Source of the DNA: Hyphomicrobiales bacterium
Lineage (GTDB): Bacteria > Pseudomonadota > Alphaproteobacteria > Rhizobiales > Rhizobiaceae
NCBI GenBank assembly: GCA_017305835.1
Contig: JAFKJY010000084.1
Location: 1-39,144 of the forward strand
Length of the DNA: 39,144 nt
Direction of reading: 5' to 3'
The translations under genes were made by a program, and so were the position numbers. Shown piece by piece: positions 15,813 through 24,222 of the stretch (positions are counted from its first letter, which is position 1; the number at the start of each line of letters is the position of its first letter). Under the pieces are notes generated by a model. It had not been told where the DNA came from. It searched no databases and saw only the letters and a list, made by a program, of their open reading frames with translations.

Positions 15813-16536
15813 CGACGGCATCGACGCGCCGGGGCTGGCGCTCGCGGTCGAGGCCGCGGGCCGGCTGAGCGACGACGTGTGGGTGGTCGCACCGGCCGCC
15901 AAGCGCACCGCCGCCGCCAACTCGCTGACGATGGCCTCGCCTGTCACGATGAAGCGTCTCGGCCCGCGGCGCTTCTCCTGCTCCGGCACGCCGGCCGACT
16001 GCATCGTGGCGGCCATGGCCTGGCTGTTCCGCGACGGCGGCAGGCCCGACCTCGTGATTTCCGGCATCAATGACGGCCGCAACGTCGCCGAGGACCTCGC
16101 CTATTCGGGCACGCTCGGCGTGGCGCGCGAGGCGACGTTCTGGGGCCTGCCGGCGATCGCGCTGTCGCGCGTCAAGAAGCCGAACCTGCGTCCGGGAGAC
16201 GTCGACTGGCTGGCCGGCCTGCTGCGGACGCTGTGGGACCGCCGCGCAGAATGGGTGGCCGAGGCGCACTGGCTGAGCGTCAACCTGCCGACGGATCTGC
16301 CCGCCGCCTTCGCGCAGCCGTCGATCGGCCGCGACAAGATCGCCCGGACGGCCGAAGTGGTCGGCGAGAGCGGCGACACGGTCGAGCTGGTCTTCCCGCG
16401 CGGCCGCGCGCATGCCTCGACGCCGGGCGACGAGAACTCCCGGATCGACGCCGGCATGGCCACCATCAACCGGCTGAGCTGGATCGGCGGCAGCGCGCTG
16501 GATGTGGCGCTGGTGGAGCGGCTTCCCGGCCTCTGA
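15790..16536 (+). CDS. SurE-type 5'/3'-nucleotidase, last gene of the importer operon
   Basis: The product is 248 residues from a GTG start that overlaps the previous gene by 23 bp; this start gives the standard SurE N-terminus, RILIANDDGIDAPG. Family motifs are the paired acidic residues NDDG, APAAKRTAAAN, GTPADCIVAAM and VISGINDGRN, all part of the divalent-metal active site. SurE enzymes remove phosphate from nucleoside monophosphates and other small phosphates. It differs from typical surE context, since no pcm, serS or nlpD gene is adjacent, so this looks like a specialised paralogue for the imported substrate. A housekeeping surE would be expected elsewhere in the genome. Confidence 0.82.
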   Translation: MRILIANDDGIDAPGLALAVEAAGRLSDDVWVVAPAAKRTAAANSLTMASPVTMKRLGPRRFSCSGTPADCIVAAMAWLFRDGGRPDLVISGINDGRNVAEDLAYSGTLGVAREATFWGLPAIALSRVKKPNLRPGDVDWLAGLLRTLWDRRAEWVAEAHWLSVNLPTDLPAAFAQPSIGRDKIARTAEVVGESGDTVELVFPRGRAHASTPGDENSRIDAGMATINRLSWIGGSALDVALVERLPGL

Positions 16537-16684
16537 ACGGCTCCGGAAGGCGTCCGGCCGGGCTTCCGCCGGACCGTTATGTTGCGAAACGACTCCAAAC
16601 GTGACCGGCGCGGGCTTGCGCCGCCGCGCGTGTGCCCGATTCATACCGGAGGTGCGGCGGCAGCAAGATTTGAGGGAATATCCG

Positions 16685-17038
16685 ATGAGCCGTACTCTTC
16701 CGGGGATCGCCGTCCTCGCCGCCGCCGCGACCATGTCCGCAGCCGTCCCCGCCTCCGCCGCCTCGCAATGCGGCACCGCCTCCTGGTATGCGCTGCATTC
16801 CAGGACCGCCTCGGGCGAGCGCATGAACCCCGCCGCCATGACCGCCGCGCACCGCTCGTTGCCCTTCGGCACCAGGATCAAGGTCACCAACCAGCGCAAC
16901 GGCAAGGCCGTGCTGGTCAGGGTCAACGACCGCGGGCCGTTCGTGAAGGGCCGCGTGCTCGACCTGTCGAAGGCGGCCGCCGCGGCCCTCGGCTTCGTCA
17001 GCTCCGGCCACACCAAGATCTGCATGGAAAAGCACTGA
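16685..17038 (+). CDS. Short RlpA-like double-psi beta-barrel protein
   Basis: The product is 117 residues. Residues 1-27 form a Sec signal peptide ending PASA-AS. The mature protein is almost only the RlpA domain: CGTASWYALHSRTASGERM, MTAAHRSLPFGTRIKVTN, VRVNDRGPFVKGRVLDLS. The conserved His (TAAH) and Asp (NDRGP) of lytic transglycosylases are present. There is no SPOR domain, unlike full-length RlpA, so it may act on peptidoglycan without septal targeting, or only bind it. It lies 148 bp after the importer operon and is convergent with the lactonase gene. Confidence 0.8.
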   Translation: MSRTLPGIAVLAAAATMSAAVPASAASQCGTASWYALHSRTASGERMNPAAMTAAHRSLPFGTRIKVTNQRNGKAVLVRVNDRGPFVKGRVLDLSKAAAAALGFVSSGHTKICMEKH

Positions 17039-17062
17039 CCGCCGGGCGGCAGCCCGCCGCGT

Positions 17063-17938
17063 TCAGGGGGTGACGTGCGGCTCGAAGCGGCCGCGCACCG
17101 GCAGGTCCACCAGGAACGTCTTGCCGCCGTCGGGATCGGCGACGCGCTCGGCCGGGCTCATGTTCTCCAGCGCCGAGGTGACCGCGATCCGTTCGGCCGT
17201 GCGGCCGACGAAGGCCGGGCAGGACGTCTGCCGCGCCGGCAGCGCGATCGAGCGCAGCAGCCTTCCTTCCGGCGCATAGGCGTCGAGCCGCCCGACGCCC
17301 CAGCGGGCGTTCCAGATCACCCCTTCGGCGTCGCAGACCGAGCCGTCGATGCCGCCCGGCTGACGACGCTGATCTAGGAAGAGCGCCGGCTCGCCCGCCG
17401 GCAGGCCGGTGGCGGGATCGACCGCGACGCGGTTAAGCATGTTGCGTCCGGTGTCGGCGAAATAGGCAACGTCGCCCGCCGGCGAGAAGCAGATCGAGTT
17501 CGGGATCGATATCTCGCCGAACAGCCGCGTCACCTTGCCGGCCCGGTAGTGGTATATGGCGCCCGCCCGCGCCTCGGCCTTCTTGCCCATCGTGCCGATC
17601 CAGAAGGCGCCGCTCCGATGCACGCGCGCGTCGTTTGAACGGGTTGCGGGGTCGTCGGCTTCGATCGGTGCCAGCAGCTCCAGCCGGCCCGTGGCGGGCT
17701 CGCGCCGCTCCACCCCGCGCTCCGTCGCCACGATCTGCCGCCCGTCGCGCGTGAAGGCGATGGCGCTCGCCATCACCGGCAGCGCGTGCACGCGCGTCGG
17801 CCCGCCGGGGAACGGATGCTCCAGCAGCCTGCGGCCGACGATGTCGAACCACCACAGCGTGCCGGTCGCAGGGTCATAGGACGGCCCCTCGCCCAGCTCG
17901 CAGGCGATGTCCGACAGGATGCTGACGTCCGGCTCCAC
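17063..17938 (-). CDS. SMP-30/gluconolaconase-family sugar lactone hydrolase
   Basis: The product is 291 residues from a GTG with a G-rich ribosome binding site just upstream; the longer open frame would run into the next gene. It is a six-bladed beta-propeller. Metal-binding residues of the family appear as Glu in CELGEGPSYD, Asn in IPNSICFSPAGD and Asp in GGIDGSVCDAEG. WNARWGVGRLDAYAPEG and RQTSCPAFVG are typical late motifs. It is expected to open a sugar-acid lactone such as gluconolactone, arabinonolactone or similar, in the cytosol. The substrate cannot be read from the sequence. It stands alone, convergent with the RlpA-like gene. Confidence 0.85.
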   Translation of the reverse strand: MEPDVSILSDIACELGEGPSYDPATGTLWWFDIVGRRLLEHPFPGGPTRVHALPVMASAIAFTRDGRQIVATERGVERREPATGRLELLAPIEADDPATRSNDARVHRSGAFWIGTMGKKAEARAGAIYHYRAGKVTRLFGEISIPNSICFSPAGDVAYFADTGRNMLNRVAVDPATGLPAGEPALFLDQRRQPGGIDGSVCDAEGVIWNARWGVGRLDAYAPEGRLLRSIALPARQTSCPAFVGRTAERIAVTSALENMSPAERVADPDGGKTFLVDLPVRGRFEPHVTP

Positions 17939-18021
17939 GCGCGTTCCCCCCGCTCTCACGGAGGCGAGATTAGCCGATGCGCCGGGGGAGTCACCTCCCC
18001 TCGGGAGGCGGCTGCAACGTT

Positions 18022-19377
18022 TCAGGCGCTGCGCACGCGCAGCGCGCCGCGCAGGCTGTCGCGCAGGTAGCCGAGTGTGGCCTCGGCATTGGCCGGCTTG
18101 CCGAAGAAGTAGCCCTGGCCGCCGCCGCAGCCGAACTGCACCAGCCGGCTCGCCTGCCCCTCCTGCTCGATGCCTTCGGCCACGACGTCCATGCCGAGGC
18201 CCTCGCACATGGCCAGGATGGCGCGGATGATGTGCTCCGACGGCTTGTCCTCGAGGATCGAGGAGACGAAGGCGCGGTCTATCTTGAGCTTGTCGAAGGC
18301 GAACTCACGCAGCCGGCCGAGCGAGGACTGGCCGGTGCCGAAATCGTCGAGCGAGACGCGGATGCCGACCCGCTTCAGGTCCTCGACGATCTTCTCGGCC
18401 GAGGCCGGGTCGGTCATCAGGCCGGTCTCGGTGATCTCGATCTCCAGCCGGCGCGGGTCGAAGCCGGTCTTGCTGAGGATCGACAGGATCTGCAGGCCGG
18501 TGTTCTGGTCGACGAGCTGCGACGGTGACAGGTTGAACGACAGGAACATGTCGTCCGGCCAGTTGCGGGCGGCCTCGGTCGCCTTGCGCAGCACGAGCTG
18601 CGCCAGCGGCCCGATGATGCCGCGCTCCTCCGCGATCGGGATGAAGGTGGCCGGCGAGACGAAGCCGAGGTCGCGGTCGGTCCAGCGCGCCAGCGCCTCG
18701 AAGCCGATGGTGCGGCGCGTCTTCAGATCGACGATCGGCTGGAAATGCGGCTCCACCTCGCCGGCGGCGACCGCGCGGCGGAGCTGCTGCTCGATGCGGG
18801 TGACGTGCTTGGCCGCCTGCTCCATCTCGCGCGTGAACACGACGACGCGGCCGCGGCCGGAGCGCTTGGCCTGGTAGAGCGCGGTCTCGGCCTTGTTGAA
18901 CAGGACTTCCGTGGTCTCCTCGCCGGAGAAGAACAGCGAGCAGCCGACCGAGGCCGAAAGCCGCGCCGTGCGCTCGCCGACGTCGTAGGGAGCTGACAGG
19001 ATCTCGATCAGCATGCGCGCCTTGGCGGCGACCGCGTCCTCGCTGAACACCATCGGATAGAGGAAGGCGAACTCGTCGGCGCCGACGCGCGTCACCGTCG
19101 CGTTGCCGTCCATCGCGGCCGACAGCCGCAGTGCCACCTGCTGCAGGATGTAGTCGCCGGCCTTGCGCCCAAACAGGTCGTTGATCGGCTTGAAGCCGTC
19201 GAGGTCGAGCAGGCCCACGGCGAACGGCGCCGGGTCCTCCGCCCGTTCCTTGATGAGCCGGTCGACCTTGTCGAAGAAGCGCCGCTGGTTGCCCAGCCCG
19301 GTCAGCGGGTCGGTCAGTGCCAGATCCGACTGTTCGCGCCCCGCCAGGCCGTTCGCCATCAGGTCATGCATACGCAT
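18022..19377 (-). CDS. GGDEF-EAL cyclic-di-GMP protein with variant GADEF site
   Basis: The product is 451 residues with no membrane segment or recognised sensor domain; only about 20 residues precede the GGDEF domain (LTDPLTGLGNQRRFF, LLDLDGFKPINDLFG). The catalytic loop reads GADEF (residues 99-103) instead of GGDEF, and no RxxD inhibitory site is seen, so cyclase activity is doubtful although GTP binding may remain. The EAL domain (about 200-440) looks complete: FEALAR, FNLSPSQLVD, IEITET, DDFGTGQSSLG, LKIDRAFV and AEGIEQ. The likely net role is c-di-GMP hydrolysis in the cytosol. It is monocistronic as far as can be seen. Confidence 0.9.
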   Translation of the reverse strand: MRMHDLMANGLAGREQSDLALTDPLTGLGNQRRFFDKVDRLIKERAEDPAPFAVGLLDLDGFKPINDLFGRKAGDYILQQVALRLSAAMDGNATVTRVGADEFAFLYPMVFSEDAVAAKARMLIEILSAPYDVGERTARLSASVGCSLFFSGEETTEVLFNKAETALYQAKRSGRGRVVVFTREMEQAAKHVTRIEQQLRRAVAAGEVEPHFQPIVDLKTRRTIGFEALARWTDRDLGFVSPATFIPIAEERGIIGPLAQLVLRKATEAARNWPDDMFLSFNLSPSQLVDQNTGLQILSILSKTGFDPRRLEIEITETGLMTDPASAEKIVEDLKRVGIRVSLDDFGTGQSSLGRLREFAFDKLKIDRAFVSSILEDKPSEHIIRAILAMCEGLGMDVVAEGIEQEGQASRLVQFGCGGGQGYFFGKPANAEATLGYLRDSLRGALRVRSA

Positions 19378-19495
19378 CCCCGCGTTGTTTTTCGTGCCCC
19401 AACGGGCACTGTGGCATCAATTGGTTGAGGATTCGTGTCATTTGCAGCATCGCTAATGGACACATTTTCGAGATGAACTTGCCCGGATTTATGGG

Positions 19496-21304
19496 TCAAC
19501 TGCGAACATCTGCGCCCGCCACGCGGTAGATTGCCATGGACCCGTCCCCGGACTGGCCGGCCGGCTCCAGCCAGCCCGGTGCCTGGCTTGCGGTGAGCCG
19601 GGCCAGCAGGCCCGCCGGCGCCTGCCCGGCGAGGAAGGCGCTTTCCGGGTTGCCGGCGCAGACGGCTATGTAGTCGACGCCGTAGCGGGCCGCGAGATCG
19701 CGCGCGGCGGCGGGATCGGCCGTCATCATGTCGAGCACGGCGGTATTGCCGGCGATGTTGCGGTGGTAGGGACCGGCGAGCGCCCGGTGGGGCGTCAGCG
19801 CCAGGATCGGCGCGCCGAGGTTGGAGACCGCCGCCACCGTGCCGGCGGGCAGCGCGGCAAGCCCGCCATAGGCGGCGGCCGCCTCGCAGCGGTCGGCGCC
19901 GGCGACCTGCGGCGCGATGCCGCCGGCGGGTCCGGCGAGCTGCGCCGCCGCCAGCCCCCACACGACGTTGAAGCTGACGAGCCAGGCGCCGACGAGCCGC
20001 AGGCTGCCGGCGTTCGACGGCCGTTCCGCCTGGCGCGCGCGGATCTCCCCGACCCAGGCCGCCAGCGGCAGGATGGCCAGCGCGATCGCGAAGCTCGCGC
20101 CGCGTACCTGCCAGGCCGAGACGGCGAAGGCGGTGGCGAGCAGCAGGCCGGCGACGAGCATGCCCCGGTCGAAGCCGCGCCGCGCCAGCCGGATGGCCGC
20201 GAATGCGAGGCCCAGCGCCGGCGTGACGTAGTAGAGCGCGACGGCAGCCGGGTCCTCGGCGACCAGCCGCCACAGCGGCTGCGCCTCGCTCACCCGGTCG
20301 AGCCACAGCGTCTTCAGCCGCCCGTCGAGCGCGGCATAGGGGTCTGCGAGGCATTGCGGATAGGCGATCAGCAGCCAGGCCGCGCTGACCACCGCCAGCC
20401 CGGCGAGCGCGGCGAGCCGCCGGGCCCTGCCGGCCTCGCGCCAGGCGCAGGCGATGACGGCGAGCTCCAGCCCGCCGAGCAGCGCCTGTCCCGCCTGCGC
20501 GCCGGAGAATGCGTCGCAGGCTGCGACCGTCCATTGCGACGGCCGCACCGTGGCGAGCAACAGCACGGCCGATGCGGCCGCCAGCCCGGCCCCGAAGCCG
20601 GTCGCGGTCGGCGCCTCGCCGGCGCCGCGCAGCCAGAACAGCAGCGCCACGACCGCGCCGGCCGCGGCGACATAAGGCAGCGTCTCCATGCCGATGGCGA
20701 GGCTCGCGGCGGCCGCGGCACCCGCGCCGAGGCCGGCGACGAAGCCGCCGGACAGGAGCAGCGCGCAGACGGCGAGGATCAGCGCGAGCTGGATGTTGTG
20801 GTGGTCGAGCGAGCCCGGCGCGAAGATGTAGAGGAAATGTAGCCCCGTCGCGCCCAGCACCAGCGCCGGAAACCGCGCCGCCTCGCCGCCGAGCAGCCGT
20901 GCCGCGCGCAGGATGAACCACAGTGCGGCCGCCATGGTCAGCGCCGGCCAGGCGAACTGCGCGGCGAGCTCGGCCCGTCCCTCGCCGATGAAGGGCCGCA
21001 GCAGCAGGATCAGCCCGGCCACCGGCGCGTCGACCAGCCGCGACCAGTGCATGACGAAGCCGCCCTCCAGCCCCATCCGGTACTGGTGGAGGTCGAACCA
21101 GCCCTGCCCGGCCAGCAGGTCGCGCACCTGCGCCAGCCGCATCAGGCTGTCATTGTCGCTGCCGGGGAAGGCGAGCTTGGGGAAGCCGGCGACCGCCGAG
21201 GCGCCGACCGAGGCGAGCGTGGCCAGCAGCGCCAGCAGCGCGTCGCCCGCTGGCCTGCGCGGCGCCGTGGTCTCGGCTTCGCCGATCTGCCGCGCCATCG
21301 CCAT
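19496..21304 (-). CDS. Multi-spanning membrane protein, probable lipid-linked glycosyltransferase
   Basis: The product is about 602 residues with some 10-12 membrane helices. Near the N-terminus, SDNDSLMRLAQVRDLL and LHQYRMGLEGGFVMHWSRL resemble the acidic external loop of GT-C enzymes (PMT/STT3-like), which use polyprenyl-phosphate sugars. The C-terminal ~120 residues form a soluble domain outside the membrane. It is the last gene of a run with GT2 and GtrA, the usual set for making, flipping and using a lipid-linked sugar. The start at 21304 follows the GtrA stop by 5 bp; an ATG six bases later is equally possible. Acceptor and sugar are unknown. Confidence 0.65.
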   Translation of the reverse strand: MAMARQIGEAETTAPRRPAGDALLALLATLASVGASAVAGFPKLAFPGSDNDSLMRLAQVRDLLAGQGWFDLHQYRMGLEGGFVMHWSRLVDAPVAGLILLLRPFIGEGRAELAAQFAWPALTMAAALWFILRAARLLGGEAARFPALVLGATGLHFLYIFAPGSLDHHNIQLALILAVCALLLSGGFVAGLGAGAAAAASLAIGMETLPYVAAAGAVVALLFWLRGAGEAPTATGFGAGLAAASAVLLLATVRPSQWTVAACDAFSGAQAGQALLGGLELAVIACAWREAGRARRLAALAGLAVVSAAWLLIAYPQCLADPYAALDGRLKTLWLDRVSEAQPLWRLVAEDPAAVALYYVTPALGLAFAAIRLARRGFDRGMLVAGLLLATAFAVSAWQVRGASFAIALAILPLAAWVGEIRARQAERPSNAGSLRLVGAWLVSFNVVWGLAAAQLAGPAGGIAPQVAGADRCEAAAAYGGLAALPAGTVAAVSNLGAPILALTPHRALAGPYHRNIAGNTAVLDMMTADPAAARDLAARYGVDYIAVCAGNPESAFLAGQAPAGLLARLTASQAPGWLEPAGQSGDGSMAIYRVAGADVRS

Positions 21305-21309
21305 CGCGC

Positions 21310-21720
21310 TCAGCCCCGTTCCGGGCCGGCCTGCGCCGGAAACACCCACAGCAGCGACAGGAGCAGGCTGACGGAACTGGCAGCGATAGTCGCGGCCGCC
21401 GAGGCGAGGCCCGTATCGAGGCCGCCGGCGGATGCTGCATGCGCGACCGCCCCGGACGTCAGCGCCGCGAGCGCCTGGCTCGCGAGGTAGCGCGGCAGCG
21501 CGTGGCCATGCGCATGGCGGCCGCCGAAGGACCAGCCGCGCTGGAGCAGGTAGGCGACCGCGAGCGAGACGGCGTAAGCGGCGATGCCGGCCCCGAAGGG
21601 CGGCAGGCCGGCTTCCGTCAGCAGCCAGGTGAGGGAAAAGAGCAGCGCCGCGGCGCCGAGGCCGACGCCGGCGAAGCGCGCCAGCGTTGCCGCGTCGTGC
21701 GTGGCCGCCGGCCGCCTCAT
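21310..21720 (-). CDS. GtrA-family membrane protein
   Basis: The product is 136 residues with four predicted membrane helices, the GtrA size and layout (ARFAGVGLGAAALLFSL; GAGIAAYAVSLAVAYLLQRG; WSFGG; SLLLSLLWVFPA). GtrA proteins are thought to help move polyprenyl-phosphate-linked sugars across the inner membrane. Its ATG overlaps the GT2 stop (ATGA), so the two are coupled. It supports reading the trio as one lipid-linked-sugar pathway. Confidence 0.85.
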   Translation of the reverse strand: MRRPAATHDAATLARFAGVGLGAAALLFSLTWLLTEAGLPPFGAGIAAYAVSLAVAYLLQRGWSFGGRHAHGHALPRYLASQALAALTSGAVAHAASAGGLDTGLASAAATIAASSVSLLLSLLWVFPAQAGPERG

Positions 21721-22943
21721 GGCGCCGGGGTCTGGCCGCGGCCGCGCGACAGCGGGATCTCCAACACGCCGAGCAGGAAGGCGGAGAAGAAGAGCTGCAG
21801 GCCGATGACGGCGAGCGTCAGGCCGAGCGTGACGACGCGCGGAATGGCGGGGTCGGCCAGCGGCCCGAAGCCGAGGCTCGCCCAGTCGGCCACCGCGTAG
21901 CCGAACAGCGCCAGCCCGCAGGCGAGCGCCAGCCCGCCGCCGAGCGCCAGCCGGTCGGTGGAGAGGTTGCGTTGCAGCCAGTCCGCCCCCGGCGTCGCCG
22001 GCAGCATGCCGGTGCGCGCCGCATAGTGGCGCGACAGCGCGCCGAAGGTGACGAGCTGCGTGCCGGTGACCACCATGAAACAGGCGGCCACGAAGCTGTT
22101 GAAGTCGAGCGAGAGGTCGCCGGTGACCTGCAGCGGCCCGACGAACAGGGCAGCCGCCAGCAGGATGCCCAGCCCGGCCAGCATCGTGCCGGGAATGAAG
22201 AACAGCCAGCGCGGATTGTACATCAGCAGGAACTTCAGGTGCCGCCAGCCGTCGCGCCAGGTCTTGAGGTGCGGCGGGCGGCTGCGCCCGTCCGGCTTCA
22301 GCGTCGTCGGCACCTCCTCGATGGCCAGCCCCGACAGCGCCGAGCGCACCACCATCTCGGAGGCGAACTCCATGCCGGTGGTCCGCAGCCCGAGCGCCCG
22401 GATCGGCTCGGCGCGGAAGCCGCGCAGCCCGCAATGGAAGTCGCGCGTGCCGGTCGAGAAGAACAGCCGGCCGATGAAGGACAGCACCGGATTGCCGAGC
22501 CAGCGGTGCAGGAAGGGCATGGCGCCCTTCTCGATGCCGCCGGCGAAGCGGTTGCCCATGACGAGGTCGGCGCCGCCGCGCAGCTTCTCGACGAAGCCGT
22601 CGAGCGCTGTGAAGTCATAGGAATCGTCGGCGTCGCCCATGATGATGAAGCGGCCGCGCGCCGCCGCGATGCCGCCCTGGAGCGCCGCGCCGTAGCCGCG
22701 CTCGGCGACCGGCACGACGCGCGCGCCCAGCCCTTCGGCGATCGTCTGCGAGCCGTCGGTGGAGCCGTTGTCGGCCACCAGAACCTCGCCCGCTATGCCG
22801 GCGCCGGCGAGGTAGCGCATCGCCTTCCACACGCAGATGCCGATCGTCTCGGCCTCGTTGAGGCACGGCATCAGGATGGTCAGCTCGAGCTCGTCCGTCT
22901 GGGCCTGGGGCGCGGCGCGCCGCGAGCGGCTGGCAATCGTCAT
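21717..22943 (-). CDS. GT2 glycosyltransferase with C-terminal membrane helices (dolichyl-phosphate-mannose-synthase type)
   Basis: The product is 408 residues from the ATG at 22943, chosen for its GGGAAG ribosome binding site. The GT-A domain starts [15 protein letters not shown] and contains [10 protein letters not shown] and the DXD-like metal site [10 protein letters not shown], then DLVMGNRF and DFHCGLRGF. The last ~170 residues hold about four membrane helices. Relatives load a sugar from a nucleotide donor onto polyprenyl phosphate at the inner face of the membrane. It is the first gene of the GT2-GtrA-GT-C run and is divergent from gshB. Confidence 0.88.
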   Translation of the reverse strand: MTIASRSRRAAPQAQTDELELTILMPCLNEAETIGICVWKAMRYLAGAGIAGEVLVADNGSTDGSQTIAEGLGARVVPVAERGYGAALQGGIAAARGRFIIMGDADDSYDFTALDGFVEKLRGGADLVMGNRFAGGIEKGAMPFLHRWLGNPVLSFIGRLFFSTGTRDFHCGLRGFRAEPIRALGLRTTGMEFASEMVVRSALSGLAIEEVPTTLKPDGRSRPPHLKTWRDGWRHLKFLLMYNPRWLFFIPGTMLAGLGILLAAALFVGPLQVTGDLSLDFNSFVAACFMVVTGTQLVTFGALSRHYAARTGMLPATPGADWLQRNLSTDRLALGGGLALACGLALFGYAVADWASLGFGPLADPAIPRVVTLGLTLAVIGLQLFFSAFLLGVLEIPLSRGRGQTPAP

Positions 22944-23122
22944 CTGGCAGGGCTTCCCGGAAGCTGGCGCGCCTCGCGCGCAGGTTTGCCGGACCATACC
23001 CCGCCAATGCTTGGCGCGTGGTTAATGCCGGCGCATCGCCGGCCCGCCGGGGCGAATGTCTCTCGACGGATTTCCGGCGATGGGCTAACTCCGCTTCGCC
23101 TGCCGCAACAGGGGAGCCTTCC

Positions 23123-24064
23123 ATGCCGCTTCGCGTCGCCGTCCAGATGGACCACGTCTCGACCGTCAACATCATGGGCGACACGACGTTCGCCCTGTCG
23201 CTCGAGGCGCAGCGACGCGGCCACCGGCTCTTCCACTACACGCCCGACCGGCTGACGCAGGAGAACGGCCGCGTCTTCGCCCGGGTCGAGGAGATGAGCG
23301 TGCGCGACGAGAAGGGCAACCACTTCTCGCTCGACGAGCCGGTGCGCACCGACCTGTCGGAGATGGACGTCGTCCTGCTCAGGCAGGATCCGCCCTTCGA
23401 CATGAACTACATCACGACGACGCACATCCTCGACCGCATCCATCCGAAGACGCTGGTGGTCAACGACCCCGCCTGGGTGCGCAACAGCCCCGAGAAGATC
23501 TTCGTCACCGAGTTCCCCGACCTGATGCCGGAGACGATGATCACGCGCGACGCGGCCGAGGTCGCCGCCTTCCGGCGTGCGCATGGCGACATCATCATCA
23601 AGCCGCTCTACGGCAATGGCGGCGCCGGCATTTTCCACATGCGCCAGGACGACCGCAACCTCGCCTCGCTGCTGGAGATGTTCTCCCAGATGTTCCGCGA
23701 GCCGTTCATCGTCCAGCGCTATTTGCCCGAGGTGCGCAAGGGCGACAAACGCATCATCCTCGTCGACGGCGAGGCGGTGGGCGCGGTCAACCGCGTGCCG
23801 GCCGAGCACGATTCGCGCTCCAACATGCATGTCGGCGGCCGCGCGGAGGCGACCGAGCTGACCAGGCGTGAGCGCGAGATCTGCGAGGCGATCGGCCCGT
23901 CGCTCAGGCAGCGCGGCTTCATCCTCGTCGGCATCGACGTGATCGGCGACTTCCTGACCGAGATCAACGTCACCTCGCCGACCGGCGTGCGCGAGGTGAA
24001 GCGCTTCGGCGGCGCCGACATCGCCGCGCTGTTCTGGGACGCGGTGGAGGCCAGGCGCGCCTGA
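23123..24064 (+). CDS. gshB: Glutathione synthetase
   Basis: The product is 313 residues, standard for bacterial GshB. It joins gamma-glutamylcysteine and glycine with ATP. The N-terminal domain begins [20 protein letters not shown] and includes [20 protein letters not shown] and [16 protein letters not shown]. The ATP-grasp part has [35 protein letters not shown] and the metal-binding end [19 protein letters not shown] lies about 7 nt before the ATG. It is divergent from the GT2 gene and followed by the ComM-like gene; both neighbours look unrelated in function. Confidence 0.96.
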   Translation: MPLRVAVQMDHVSTVNIMGDTTFALSLEAQRRGHRLFHYTPDRLTQENGRVFARVEEMSVRDEKGNHFSLDEPVRTDLSEMDVVLLRQDPPFDMNYITTTHILDRIHPKTLVVNDPAWVRNSPEKIFVTEFPDLMPETMITRDAAEVAAFRRAHGDIIIKPLYGNGGAGIFHMRQDDRNLASLLEMFSQMFREPFIVQRYLPEVRKGDKRIILVDGEAVGAVNRVPAEHDSRSNMHVGGRAEATELTRREREICEAIGPSLRQRGFILVGIDVIGDFLTEINVTSPTGVREVKRFGGADIAALFWDAVEARRA

Positions 24065-24222
24065 TAAACCGCTGCATTTGCCGGTATCGGTGCGATTCCG
24101 GTTTGTTCACTTAATGTTCTTGCAAGATCATTCCGACTGTGCTTCCCTGACCGTCGCTTGACGCAACGACAGCAGCGGGCGCGCCCTTCCGGGGAACGGG
24201 CGGCCGCGGCGGGGAGGGCGCT

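Noticed and set aside
17939..18021. Palindromic sequence between the lactonase and GGDEF-EAL genes
   Set aside because: CCTCCC/GGGAGG arms form a hairpin, but there is no T-run and the match to the E2 linker repeats is too weak to call it a third copy.
21310..22434. Long minus-strand frame running from GT2 into GtrA
   Set aside because: Only the last 136 residues (the GtrA part) make sense; the rest is a shadow of the GT2 gene.
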